Part shown: in pieces, positions 1 through 8,560 of the stretch
Numbering within the stretch: position 1 is the first letter of the stretch
How the letters are laid out: each line of letters starts with the position of its first letter
From: Gammaproteobacteria bacterium
GTDB taxonomy: Bacteria > Pseudomonadota > Gammaproteobacteria > SZUA-229
Direction of reading: 5' to 3'
Length of the DNA stretch: 64,000 nucleotides
Assembly: GCA_030148865.1 (NCBI GenBank)
Contig: JASBSR010000029.1
Coordinates: forward strand, 1-64,000
The notes under the pieces: generated by a model
The model's database searches: none
What the model saw: only the letters and a program-made list of their open reading frames with translations
Told to the model about the DNA's origin: nothing
Translations under genes and position numbers: made by a program

Positions 1-8
1 ATTTATTC

Positions 9-594
9 ATGTCCAGACCCCTAACACCCTAACACCGGGATTTGCAGATGCTTTGTACCATGTGACTTCACGAGGTGATCGACGTGAAGAATCTATATGC
101 GCCAGCTTAATGGACTCTATACACAGCGTTACAATCAAGCACATCGATGCGTTGGGCATGTGTTTCAGGGGCGCTATAAAAAAGCGATCCTGATTGAAAA
201 AGACAGTTATTTACCGGAATTAGCGCGCTATATCGTACTCAATCCTGTGCGAGCCGGCATGGTACGTTCGGCAAAAGACTGGCCATGGAGTAGCTATCGA
301 GCGACGGCGGAACAGCTTAGAACAGGAAAAGGCCTGACATCGATTGGTTACTCGCCGCCTTTGCCAAACGTAAAGCCACGGCAATTGAGCGTTACAAAAA
401 GTTTGTCGCGGAAGGCAAGGGCCAGCGATGGCCCGTCGAGAAACCACTAAACGAGTATGAGGCAACCAGCCAAGGTCACAATGCGACCATTTTCAAAGCT
501 TATCGAAGTGGCGGTTACACATTGGAAAGCAATCGGGGATTACTTTGGGTTACACTATACCACAGTGAACAGGTTGATCATAAGTCAAAGACCT
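9..594 (+). pseudogene. REP-associated tyrosine transposase (RAYT, IS200-like) remnant
   Basis: Remains of a Y1-type transposase of the RAYT family spread over several reading frames. The N-terminal part (FADALYHVTSRGDRRE, from about base 44) lies in one frame. The central part (MRQLNGLYTQRYN, GHVFQGRYK, LARYIVLNPVRAGMV, bases 97-290) lies in a second. The C-terminal DNA-binding tail (AYRSGGYTLE, then AIGDYFGLHYTTVNRLI, to about base 590) is split again by frameshifts. The segment between the first two parts, which in this family carries the HUH metal-binding motif, is deleted, so the protein cannot be catalytic. RAYTs normally mobilise or maintain REP palindromes. No intact copy is seen in the window, although REP-like palindromes occur near base 2360. 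Confidence 0.85.
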
Positions 595-631
595 GTCTTA
601 CCTTCAGTCGACATAATAGGAGTAATTGTAA

Positions 632-1750
632 TTGTTGTTATTTTTTCGAGTACGATTTGTTCACACAAACATTATTGTGGCGTTATTTTCAACTTTACCC
701 GCATTTGCCAATACTAGTCACGGAGATATAAGTTCATACAATCAAAAAAATTATGGCATCGAAAACATAAAAGTCGGCGCCAATATGGATTTGTTTACGG
801 CATCAAGAAACTTTGGCCCAGAAAATAGCCAGGCTGAGCTAACAATCCGTGAAGTAGAATTATCACTTGAAGCACAAATAAATCCGTGGCTTTACGGAAT
901 GATTTTTTTGACAAAGCCATCCGATGGCCCTTTTGATGTCGAAGAAGCCACTGTCCTGGCCGATCCGGGTTATGGGATTCGGATAAAAGCTGGTAAATAT
1001 CGTAATGAATTTGGCTTACTTAACACAATTCACGAACCTGAAAGACCACAAATTTCACTCCCACTGCCGGTTAACGAGTATTTAGGAGAAGAGCAGCTTA
1101 GAGAACCCGGTATAACGATAGGCAAGAAAATAGAGTTTGGTAATAACCGCAGAGGCGGGGTAAGTTTTGCGCTTCTTAACGGCGAAAATGCAGTTGCATT
1201 CAATGAAGCCCAGTCAAAAGATAAAGGTTATTCCGGTAAGCTGTATTACGGTTATGAATCGTCTGAAGTGGCGTATCAATTTGGATATAGTGCATTAACC
1301 GGAAAAAATGATGCTGCTGGCAACTTTAGCACGGACTTACAGGCGCTTGACTTTCGCTATATGTTTAACCCTGATTACGCAGAAAAATACGACTATTCGG
1401 CACGATTTATGTTGCTTGGAGAGGTGCTCCACAACCAACGTGAAATATCCACGAGCAATACTATTACATCACAGGGGTATTGGGTAGTTGCCGATTACCA
1501 GTTCATACGCGCACATCATGTTGGTGTTGGACTGGAGTCTACTGAGGGAATAATCGATAGCTCCATAAGAAAAGATGCATATTCCATGCACTATAGTTGG
1601 TATTATAGTTCACATGGCCGTTTACAATTAGAAGCTCGGCGTCTAAATACAAATAATATAGATAATGGCCTTGAAATACTGCTTCAATGGAATATAGTTC
1701 TTGGTTCGCATAGCGAGAAGCCGCTTTTACAAATATTAAGTGTGGATTAA
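632..1750 (+). CDS. Outer-membrane beta-barrel (porin-like) protein
   Basis: A 372-residue protein with a hydrophobic N-terminus ending in LPAFA, a likely signal peptidase I site around residue 26, followed by alternating aromatic/polar strands typical of a porin-like barrel (LTIREVELSLEAQINPWLYG, LYYGYESSEVAYQFGYSALTG). The start is a TTG at 632: an in-frame TAA lies three bases upstream and an AGGAG ribosome site sits at 618-622. The C-terminus ends in QILSVD rather than the usual barrel-terminal aromatic residue, so the tail may be altered or frameshifted. The gene is visibly more AT-rich than its neighbours and is flanked by transposase debris, which suggests transfer. The substrate is unknown. 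It resembles barrels annotated as metal-regulated outer-membrane proteins, but I cannot assign a family firmly. Confidence 0.6.
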   Translation: MLLFFRVRFVHTNIIVALFSTLPAFANTSHGDISSYNQKNYGIENIKVGANMDLFTASRNFGPENSQAELTIREVELSLEAQINPWLYGMIFLTKPSDGPFDVEEATVLADPGYGIRIKAGKYRNEFGLLNTIHEPERPQISLPLPVNEYLGEEQLREPGITIGKKIEFGNNRRGGVSFALLNGENAVAFNEAQSKDKGYSGKLYYGYESSEVAYQFGYSALTGKNDAAGNFSTDLQALDFRYMFNPDYAEKYDYSARFMLLGEVLHNQREISTSNTITSQGYWVVADYQFIRAHHVGVGLESTEGIIDSSIRKDAYSMHYSWYYSSHGRLQLEARRLNTNNIDNGLEILLQWNIVLGSHSEKPLLQILSVD

Positions 1751-1962
1751 CGCAGATAAAATTCTCATCAGAATCAGACCTACGCCGCTCATTGAACAAA
1801 AACGCAAACCACAGATAAGAACAAACCACCATACAAGCCTTAAACGCACTTTTTCGAGGCTATAATTGTGACTTGAAAAGAATGCAGCACGGGAGTAACA
1901 GGATTCCTGAAATTCTTGTGCCGCTACTGACGGAATTTTAAACTCGAATATTGGTTTCCACG

Positions 1963-2181
1963 ATGACTCTACCAATGGACAACACATCCTTTCTTGTCTG
2001 GGGCACCATCTTCAGCGGTATAGGGGTGGGGTTTTTTCTGTACGGAAAAAAACAAAAAGCCATTGTCCCCTTATGCGCTGGTATAGCTTTGTTTCTGATT
2101 CCCTATTTCATTTCTGACATATACGCATTAGTCACCACGGGTACGGCACTTGTGGTGTTACCTTATTTCGTCAGGCTTTAA
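1963..2181 (+). CDS. Small two-helix membrane protein, unknown function
   Basis: A 72-residue protein (68 if the ATG at 1975 is used) with two strongly hydrophobic segments, residues about 9-25 and 32-68 (the latter possibly two helices), separated by a short basic turn, YGKKQK. It is probably an inner-membrane protein. An upstream in-frame TTG at 1951 is less likely than the two ATG codons. It has no recognisable functional motif and stands alone between the barrel gene and a MITE-like repeat. Confidence 0.5.
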   Translation: MTLPMDNTSFLVWGTIFSGIGVGFFLYGKKQKAIVPLCAGIALFLIPYFISDIYALVTTGTALVVLPYFVRL

Positions 2182-2239
2182 TGAAGTTCGCCAATGTTGA
2201 TAATGGACGGAGTAGTAATCACGACACCGTAGAGCAATC

Positions 2240-2453
2240 CACTACTGTCCCATATAAAACTTGTGAAATTGTATTTAAAGCTATTATTCCTACTGGTAAC
2301 ACAGTAATGTGAAATCCTTGGACATGAAATTAAAAAACAGGAGTGGCATCATACTGGCGCATGCCGGCATCCAGTAACTGACTGATTAAACTCCACATTA
2401 AAACTTCCGGATACCGGCATTCGCCAGAATGACGAGTTTGTGGGACAGTAGTG
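2240..2453. repeat. MITE-like element, copy 1
   Basis: A 214-bp non-coding element bounded by perfect 13-bp terminal inverted repeats, CACTACTGTCCCA at 2240-2252 and TGGGACAGTAGTG at 2441-2453. The interior shares TTAAAGCTATTATT (2275-2288) and further patchy identity with a second element at 9951-10103. Nested inside are two inverted copies of a REP-like palindromic motif, ATGCCGGCATCC near 2361 and its complement CGGATACCGGCAT near 2409. No transposase is encoded, so it would need help in trans. Confidence 0.7.
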
Positions 2454-2468
2454 AGGGTGATCACGATT

Positions 2469-2891
2469 ATGAACAAAACAGATTATCACGGCGGCTGCCT
2501 TTGCGGCAAAGTTCGATTTACTATATCTGGCGATATCCACGATATTGTGTATTGCCACTGCTCGCAGTGCAGAAAGGCGCAAGGCAGCGCTTTTGCTACC
2601 AACGGCAATGTTGCCAGCGACAATTTTACCATTACTTCAGGCAAGGACGAGCTCACGGCGTATCAGTCCAGTCCCGGGCATACCAGGTTTTTTTGCAGGG
2701 TTTGTGGCTCGCCAATTATGAGTAGCAGCAGCGCGCGACTAGACCACGTGCGTGTTCGCCTCGGCACTATAGAAGCTGATATTCGCGAGCGCCCGATTGC
2801 GCACATATTTGTCACCTCAAAAGCAAACTGGGATGAAATAAGCGGTAACATACCTCAGTACGAATATTATGAGCCTGGAAGACGGTCATAA
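2469..2891 (+). CDS. GFA-family (CENP-V/GFA domain) zinc protein
   Basis: A 140-residue single-domain protein of the glutathione-dependent formaldehyde-activating (GFA) fold. The zinc-ligand cysteines are visible as GGCLCGKVRF (residues about 8-17), CHCSQCRKAQGSAF (about 33-46) and CRVCGSP (about 79-85). Family members bind structural and catalytic zinc. Most, including probably this one, have unknown substrates despite the historical name. The ATG at 2469 is preferred over a GTG at 2451 because the domain begins at once after MNKTDYHGG. It begins 15 bp after the right end of the MITE-like element, so its promoter may lie inside that repeat. Confidence 0.85.
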   Translation: MNKTDYHGGCLCGKVRFTISGDIHDIVYCHCSQCRKAQGSAFATNGNVASDNFTITSGKDELTAYQSSPGHTRFFCRVCGSPIMSSSSARLDHVRVRLGTIEADIRERPIAHIFVTSKANWDEISGNIPQYEYYEPGRRS

Positions 2892-2937
2892 ACTCGCACG
2901 ACTTTTTATTAATTAACCAGCAGGAAAAGTTTCACTA

Positions 2938-3309
2938 ATGTCCGATAAACATGATCCCCGCGTTCTTTTCGCCGCAGAACGTACCCTGCTCGCCTGGAAC
3001 CGTACCAGTATTTCGCTGATGGCATTTGGTTTTGTTGTCGAACGCTTTGGCTTATTTCTGGAAATTGTTGGCCGGGATGAAATGCGTGTGTTTCAACGCC
3101 ATATTTCATTCTTTGTCGGCATTTCTTTCGTGCTGTTATCTGCCTTTATCTCGTTTTACTCGATCTGGCAACACAGTCGCTCACTAAAAATGTTACGGCC
3201 TGGCGATATCCCAAAAGGGTATAATCTTATCGCTGGTATGCTGGTAAATGGTGTTATTGGTTTACTGGGTATCGCGGTCAGTGTGTATCTGGCGCATGGC
3301 TTTGTTTAA
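2938..3309 (+). CDS. DUF202 family inner-membrane protein (YidH-like)
   Basis: A 123-residue protein with the DUF202 signature at the N-terminus: RVLFAAERTLLAWNRTSISL, then FGFVVERFG. There are three predicted membrane segments at about residues 24-40, 56-76 and 97-120. DUF202 proteins are small bacterial membrane proteins without an established biochemical role. It is 46 bp downstream of the GFA gene in the same direction and may be co-transcribed. Confidence 0.85.
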   Translation: MSDKHDPRVLFAAERTLLAWNRTSISLMAFGFVVERFGLFLEIVGRDEMRVFQRHISFFVGISFVLLSAFISFYSIWQHSRSLKMLRPGDIPKGYNLIAGMLVNGVIGLLGIAVSVYLAHGFV

Positions 3310-3421
3310 TATCTTCCGGCTTTCGCAACGACTGTATTTACCAACGACTGGACTAGCGCCTTTCAACTGCGGTGAGTCTTGATTCTGACCATAAACACTG
3401 ATAAAAACACAGCGGTAGATT

Positions 3422-3877
3422 ATGAAAATCTGGGTCGATGCCGACGCCTGCCCGGTCGTCATTAAAGATATTTTATTCCGCGCTGGCGAACGTACCCGAG
3501 TTTCGATAACTCTGGTCGCTCACCAGCCGGTCAGCATACCTCGATCACGATTTATCCAGTTTATACAGGTAGGCGCAGGTTTTGATGTCGCTGATAATGA
3601 AATCGTTAAACGTCTCAACGCCGGTGATCTGGTCATTACCAGTGACATTCCTCTGGCGGCAGATGTGATTGCAGGTGGTGGCCATGCGCTCAACCCGCGT
3701 GGTGAACTCTACACCACGGACAACATCAAAGCGCGTCTAAATATGCGAGACTTTATGGAAACCTTGCGCTCAAGCGGAATTAACACCGGTGGCCCGCCAC
3801 CCCTGAGCCAGAGTGACAGAATGCAGTTCGCCAACCAGCTCGACAGGTTTCTGGCTCAACACGCTAGCACCCAGTGA
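3422..3877 (+). CDS. yaiI: UPF0178 family protein (YaiI/YqxD)
   Basis: A 151-residue cytoplasmic protein with the UPF0178 hallmarks: N-terminal [16 protein letters not shown], central [15 protein letters not shown], and [12 protein letters not shown] followed by a GGPPP loop. The fold is PIN/NYN-like, with conserved acidic residues (D6, D8 and the TSDIPLA aspartate) as expected for a metal-dependent nuclease-like site. No activity has been established for the family. The length matches E. coli YaiI (about 150 residues). Confidence 0.9.
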   Translation: MKIWVDADACPVVIKDILFRAGERTRVSITLVAHQPVSIPRSRFIQFIQVGAGFDVADNEIVKRLNAGDLVITSDIPLAADVIAGGGHALNPRGELYTTDNIKARLNMRDFMETLRSSGINTGGPPPLSQSDRMQFANQLDRFLAQHASTQ

Positions 3878-3896
3878 CTATACCTAAAAGCTGACC

Positions 3897-4475
3897 GTGA
3901 AACTCATTATCAAAAACATGGTGTGTGATCGCTGCGTGCTGGTGATCAAAAACACTCTCAAAAAACTGGGGTATGCCTCGGCCACAGTGACAATGGGTGA
4001 AGTCAGTTTCAAGGCGCAACAGCTGTCGGAACTAAAGATCGATCAAATCCGACAGGCCATCGAGCCTCTGGGATTTGAACTGGTCAGCAGTAAGAAACGC
4101 GCGCTGATCGAGCGTATCAAAACTTCATTAATAGCGCTCACCCACGGCGATAAATATCTGGATAACATCCGGCTGTCGGACTATATCGCAAAACAACTAA
4201 AGCAGGACTACTCGTCACTGAGCCATTTATTTTCGTCTATCGAGGGTGTGACCATTGAAAAATATTATATTCAACTTAAAGTAGAACGCATCAAAGAGCT
4301 TCTGGTATACGATGAGTTCAGTCAGACCGAAATTGCCTGGCAACTGGGCTATAGTAGTCCGGCGCATTTAAGCACGCAGTTCAAACAGGTCACCGGTATG
4401 ACGCCGAGCGCTTTTAAAAAGCTCAATAGCCATCAACAGCGACGCCCGCTGGACAAGGTCAAAATACCCCGCTAA
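3897..4475 (+). CDS. AraC-family regulator with N-terminal HMA-like metal-binding domain
   Basis: A 192-residue fusion. Residues 1-65 resemble a heavy-metal-associated ferredoxin-like domain with an MxCxxC loop (KNMVCDRC, C10 and C13). Residues about 85-180 form an AraC-type double helix-turn-helix (IEKYYIQLKVERIKELL, then IAWQLGYSSPAHLSTQFKQV and TGMTPSAFKK). Start is a GTG at 3897. It lies immediately upstream of a copper chaperone and a copper ATPase in the same direction. The likely role is therefore a Cu(I)-responsive activator or repressor of these genes, with metal bound by the HMA cysteines. That role is inferred from architecture and context, not shown. Confidence 0.8.
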   Translation: MKLIIKNMVCDRCVLVIKNTLKKLGYASATVTMGEVSFKAQQLSELKIDQIRQAIEPLGFELVSSKKRALIERIKTSLIALTHGDKYLDNIRLSDYIAKQLKQDYSSLSHLFSSIEGVTIEKYYIQLKVERIKELLVYDEFSQTEIAWQLGYSSPAHLSTQFKQVTGMTPSAFKKLNSHQQRRPLDKVKIPR

Positions 4476-4594
4476 TCGTTACCTGGCGGTGATTTGGCAT
4501 GAATTCTATAAACAATTTCCAGAATTTTGTAACACATTCAGCAGGCCTCATGCCTATTATTGGCCACTGTTCATCTATTATGAGAATTAATACT

Positions 4595-4819
4595 ATGTCA
4601 CAGCACAATATTCATTTATCAATTACCGGCATGAAATGTTCAGGGTGCGCCGGACATGTCAAGAGTGCACTCGATAATGTCATCGGCGTCGATTCTGTAA
4701 CAGTCAATCTGGCAGAGAATGGCGCCATCATTACTGGTAATGCCAGTGTCGATGAGCTGATGCAAGCTGTTCAGAATGCTGGTTACAGTGCAACCGAACT
4801 CAAACCCACCGCAGAATAA
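4595..4819 (+). CDS. copZ: Copper chaperone (HMA domain), CopZ-like
   Basis: A 74-residue single HMA domain with the metal-binding loop [11 protein letters not shown] (C15 and C18) and the alternating beta-alpha pattern of CopZ/Atx1 proteins. It would carry Cu(I) in the cytoplasm and hand it to the ATPase encoded 5 bp downstream. An ATG at 4595 is chosen because the domain starts eight residues later. In-frame ATGs at 4499 and 4580 would add a tail without domain similarity. Confidence 0.88.
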   Translation: MSQHNIHLSITGMKCSGCAGHVKSALDNVIGVDSVTVNLAENGAIITGNASVDELMQAVQNAGYSATELKPTAE

Positions 4820-4824
4820 ACCCT

Positions 4825-7077
4825 ATGTCTGCGCAGAGTGTTCGTTTATCAATTTCGGGCATGAGCTGCGCAGGTTGTGTTTCGAGTGTTGAAAAAGCCC
4901 TGAGCCGAGTTCCCGGTGTCGCGACCTCGGCAGTTAATTTTGCCGAGCACACTGCGAATGTGACTGGCGATATCACGCCGGATGCGCTGGTAAAAGCTAT
5001 CAGATCCGCTGGCTATGATGCAGCAGAACTCACCTCCAGCGAAGCCGATCAGATTGCAGAAAAAGAGCAACTGGATCTGATTCACTACAAGCAGTCCATG
5101 CGCCAGTCACTGGCAGCTGCGCTGGTGGGTTTCCCGCTCCTGTTGGTCGATTTTACGAGTGCACTGCCTGGCCTGACCACCATCAGCGAACGTGGCATCT
5201 GGTTTTTAATCGGCCTGATCACACTGGCAGTGATGATGTATTCCGGTCGTCACTATTACATCGGGGCGTGGAAAGCACTGACAATTCACAACGCCAATAT
5301 GGACACACTGATCGCGCTCGGCACTGGCGCTGCCTGGCTGTTCTCGATGCTGGTGGTGGTGTTCACGCAATGGTTGCCAACTTCTGTACAGCACGTTTAC
5401 TTTGAAGCCGCTGCCGTGATCCTGTCTTTGATTAATCTGGGTTCAGCACTTGAAAGCAGGGCGCGCGGAAATACTTCAGAGGCCATTAAACGTTTGATCG
5501 GCCTGCAACCTAAAACAGCTCGTGTGATGCGTGATGGCCAGGAGCTTGATGTGCCGATTGCGGATGTCGGTTTGCAGGAAACACTGCGAGTACGTCCGGG
5601 TGAAAAAATTCCAGTGGATGGCACACTGATTGATGGCGCTTCCAGCGTTGACGAATCGATGCTGACAGGCGAGCCCATGCCGGTAGCAAAAAACGTGGGG
5701 GATTCTGTTGTGGCAGGCACAATCAATAAAACCGGTTCATTTCTGTTTATCTCGACCCGTATTGGTAAAGATACTGCGCTAGCACAAATTATTGATATGG
5801 TGCGCAAGGCACAGGCGAGCAAACCCGCAATTGGCCGCATGGTCGATAAAGTTGCTGCCGTGTTTGTTCCGACTGTACTGATTCTGGCTGTAATCACGTT
5901 TCTAATCTGGCTTAACTACGGACCGTCACCCAGCTTTAGTTATGCCCTGGTCGCCACCATGACGGTATTAATCATTGCCTGTCCCTGTGCATTAGGACTG
6001 GCAACACCAATATCGATTATGGCAGGTGTTGGCAAGGCTGCCGAATCCGGCATCCTGATCCGCAACGGTGATGCCCTGCAACAGGCAGGCAAACTCACCA
6101 CCATTGTGCTGGACAAAACCGGCACCGTGACCGAAGGCCGGCCTGCGGTAACTGACATTATGTCTTTGCTGCATATTTCTGATGACGAATGTCTGGCTTT
6201 GGCTGCCAGTGTCGAAGTGGGCTCTGAACACCCCCTCGCTACCGCTGTCATCGACACGGCAAAACACCGCAATCTAACTTTGCACGCAATCGAAGATTTC
6301 AACTCTGTCTCTGGCCAGGGTGTTTCGGCTATGGTGAACGGCAAGGCTGTTTTGCTCGGTAACATAAAGCTTATGCAGGCAAATAATATTAATGTTCATG
6401 CCCTGCAAGGCGAAGCCGACAGCCGTGCTGCCGAAGCCAAATCCCCTGTGTATCTGGCCGTCGATGCCAGAGCGGCTGCTATTATCACGATCGCCGACCC
6501 TGTCAGACAGGATTCAGCAGCCGCCATCGCTCGCATTAAAAAAGCAGGTCTTAGTGTAGTACTGTTGACGGGTGACAATAAACTGACTGCAAAAGCCGTC
6601 GCGCAGTCTGTTGGTATTGATGCCGTAATAGCAGAAGTATTACCAAATGAAAAAGCCGATCAGATTACTCGATTGCAACAACAGGGTGAAATTGTTGGCA
6701 TGGTGGGTGACGGCATCAATGATGCGCCCGCACTGGCCACATCCGATGTCGGCTTTGCCATCGGCACCGGCACCGACGTGGCCATCGAAAGTGCAGATAT
6801 TACTTTAATGCGCGGTTCATTAAACAGTGTGGTCGATGCAATACAGATCTCACGCGCCACTGTACGCAACATCAAACAAAACCTGTTCGGTGCATTTATT
6901 TATAACACGCTGGGCATTCCTCTGGCTGCTGGTGTACTCTACCCAATCATGGGGCTGCTACTGAATCCGATGATTGCCGGTGCTGCTATGGCGATGTCAT
7001 CGGTCACCGTGGTGATGAATGCTAACCGCCTGCGCTTTTTGAAAACCACTCACTCGACAGGAAGTGAATCATTATGA
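4825..7077 (+). CDS. copA: Cu(I)-exporting P1B-type ATPase
   Basis: A 750-residue copper-translocating ATPase of the inner membrane that pumps Cu(I) to the periplasm. In order: one N-terminal HMA domain (GMSCAGC, C15 and C18), paired membrane helices, the actuator loop with TGEPMPV, the membrane ion site CPC ([13 protein letters not shown]), the phosphorylation motif DKTGTVTEG, the P1B-specific SEHPLA, the hinge [13 protein letters not shown], and two final helices. All catalytic motifs are intact and the length is normal for a one-HMA enzyme. Operon with the AraC/HMA regulator and copZ. Its TGA overlaps the ATG of a 25-residue ORF. Confidence 0.96.
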   Translation: MSAQSVRLSISGMSCAGCVSSVEKALSRVPGVATSAVNFAEHTANVTGDITPDALVKAIRSAGYDAAELTSSEADQIAEKEQLDLIHYKQSMRQSLAAALVGFPLLLVDFTSALPGLTTISERGIWFLIGLITLAVMMYSGRHYYIGAWKALTIHNANMDTLIALGTGAAWLFSMLVVVFTQWLPTSVQHVYFEAAAVILSLINLGSALESRARGNTSEAIKRLIGLQPKTARVMRDGQELDVPIADVGLQETLRVRPGEKIPVDGTLIDGASSVDESMLTGEPMPVAKNVGDSVVAGTINKTGSFLFISTRIGKDTALAQIIDMVRKAQASKPAIGRMVDKVAAVFVPTVLILAVITFLIWLNYGPSPSFSYALVATMTVLIIACPCALGLATPISIMAGVGKAAESGILIRNGDALQQAGKLTTIVLDKTGTVTEGRPAVTDIMSLLHISDDECLALAASVEVGSEHPLATAVIDTAKHRNLTLHAIEDFNSVSGQGVSAMVNGKAVLLGNIKLMQANNINVHALQGEADSRAAEAKSPVYLAVDARAAAIITIADPVRQDSAAAIARIKKAGLSVVLLTGDNKLTAKAVAQSVGIDAVIAEVLPNEKADQITRLQQQGEIVGMVGDGINDAPALATSDVGFAIGTGTDVAIESADITLMRGSLNSVVDAIQISRATVRNIKQNLFGAFIYNTLGIPLAAGVLYPIMGLLLNPMIAGAAMAMSSVTVVMNANRLRFLKTTHSTGSESL

Positions 7078-7151
7078 TAATCGCAAACATACTCGGTATT
7101 ATTTTAATTGGTGCTATTATCTGGTGGTTCTGGCTATCGTCATCTAACTAG
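7074..7151 (+). CDS. 25-residue membrane peptide; truncated anchor of a CopA-associated cupredoxin
   Basis: A short ORF starts in an ATGA overlap with copA and encodes [20 protein letters not shown] followed by LSSSN and a TAG. This matches the N-terminal membrane anchor of cupredoxin-domain proteins often encoded directly after CopA, where the anchor runs on into a copper-binding cupredoxin. Here the stop comes right after the anchor and no cupredoxin sequence follows in the 58 bp before the next hairpin. It is either a decayed gene or a free-standing small membrane protein. Translational coupling to copA makes expression plausible. Confidence 0.5.
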   Translation: MIIANILGIILIGAIIWWFWLSSSN

Positions 7152-7196
7152 AGCGGTCAGGCACCCGCACAATCAAAATTCACCTCACGGCAGCAA

Positions 7197-7231
7197 ACCG
7201 GTATGATGGATGCCCCAACAATCATACCGGT
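7197..7231 (+). promoter_or_regulatory. Perfect inverted repeat just before the nhaA start
   Basis: ACCGGTATGAT (7197-7207) and ATCATACCGGT (7221-7231) form a perfect 11-bp inverted repeat around a 13-bp spacer, ending 5 bp before the nhaA ATG. No clear ribosome-binding site is visible outside it. It could be an operator for a dimeric repressor/activator or an RNA hairpin controlling nhaA translation. It could also serve as a weak 3' end for the copA operon, but no T-run follows. Confidence 0.55.
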
Positions 7232-7236
7232 GCTAC

Positions 7237-8415
7237 ATGATTTTTAAAGCTTTGTCGGATTTTCTACGTCTCGAAGCCTCCGGCGGAATACTGCTGTTTC
7301 TCGCAGCGGCCTTGGCTATGATCGCAGAAAACTCTGCCGCCCACGGACTGTATGGTTCCTTACTGCATATTCCGGTCGAAATACGCTTCGGTGCTTTCCA
7401 GATCGCCAAACCTTTATTGCTGTGGATCAACGACGGACTCATGGCAGTTTTCTTTTTTCTGATCGGGCTTGAAGTTAAGCGCGAAATCCTTGATGGCGAG
7501 CTCTCAGAACCCTCGCGAGTCGTTTTACCTGTGATTGCCGCCATTGGTGGCATGTCAGTGCCGGCGCTGATCTATGCCTGGCTGAACTGGGATAACACCA
7601 CGGCAATGATGGGCTGGGCGATTCCATCGGCGACCGACATCGCATTTTCACTCGCAGTGCTGGCGCTGCTCGGCAGCCGAATTCCGAATGCGCTCAAACT
7701 ATTTCTGATGACTCTGGCCATTGTCGATGATCTGGGCGCAATTATTATTATTGCAATTTTCTACACTTCGGATCTGTCGCCATACTCTCTGGTCATTGCT
7801 TCTATCGCGATTGCTGTGCTTTTCACGCTCAACCGCAAAGGCGTGCTTGCTCACACGCCTTATATACTCGTGGGCATTATCTTGTGGGCAGCGGTGCTCA
7901 AATCAGGCGTCCACGCGACTCTCGCTGGTGTCATCACAGCCATGTTCATCCCTTTCACCAAACAGGACAATGAAAAACTAACGCAGCTTGAAATACTGGA
8001 AAACGATATTCATCCTGCAGTGATATACGGCATACTGCCTTTGTTTGCTTTTGCCAATACCGGGGTATCGCTGGATGGCCTGAGTCTTGATTCTCTTCTG
8101 CATCCTGTTCCTTTGGGGATCGCTGCCGGCCTGTTCTTCGGTAATCAGCTTGGCGTATTCGGTTTGTCGTGGTTAGCGATCAAACTCGGTATTTCAAAGC
8201 TACCCCAGGATGTGAGCTGGTTGCAGCTATACGGCGTAGCATCGCTCTGCGGTATTGGCTTTACCATGAGCCTGTTTATTAGCTCGCTGGCGTTCGAATC
8301 CGTCGGCGGCAGTCTTGCTGTCGATGACCGCCTCGGCATTCTCGCGGGCTCGCTGCTGTCAGCAGTCGTCGGCTATCTGGTGCTACGCTTTGCGCGTAGC
8401 AGTCATAGTGCGTAA
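7237..8415 (+). CDS. nhaA: Na+/H+ antiporter NhaA
   Basis: A 392-residue inner-membrane antiporter exchanging cytoplasmic Na+ for periplasmic protons. NhaA features are intact: LRLEASGGILL near the N-terminus, INDGLMAVFFFLIGLEVKRE, the ion-binding aspartate pair and neighbours in WAIPSATDIAFSLA and LAIVDDLGAI, and GIGFTMSLFI near the C-terminus. The length is typical. The ATG at 7237 fits the family start (MIFKALSDFLRLE); a codon at 7210 would add nine extra residues across the hairpin. It is probably regulated through the inverted repeat just upstream. Confidence 0.95.
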   Translation: MIFKALSDFLRLEASGGILLFLAAALAMIAENSAAHGLYGSLLHIPVEIRFGAFQIAKPLLLWINDGLMAVFFFLIGLEVKREILDGELSEPSRVVLPVIAAIGGMSVPALIYAWLNWDNTTAMMGWAIPSATDIAFSLAVLALLGSRIPNALKLFLMTLAIVDDLGAIIIIAIFYTSDLSPYSLVIASIAIAVLFTLNRKGVLAHTPYILVGIILWAAVLKSGVHATLAGVITAMFIPFTKQDNEKLTQLEILENDIHPAVIYGILPLFAFANTGVSLDGLSLDSLLHPVPLGIAAGLFFGNQLGVFGLSWLAIKLGISKLPQDVSWLQLYGVASLCGIGFTMSLFISSLAFESVGGSLAVDDRLGILAGSLLSAVVGYLVLRFARSSHSA

Positions 8416-8560
8416 GCAACCCTGGCTGGTTACTTGATACAATTCAGTGATCATGTCACCAACCGAACAAAACCTGAAACTAACTGCTAGTCAGTCTGTC
8501 TGTTGCACTCTATTCAATCGTGTCATTGCACAATGACACTAAAATTCTCGAGGAATTATC

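Noticed and set aside
5397-6365. Minus-strand frames of 166 and 141 codons inside copA
   Set aside because: copA motifs are unambiguous on the plus strand; the antisense frames have no motif.
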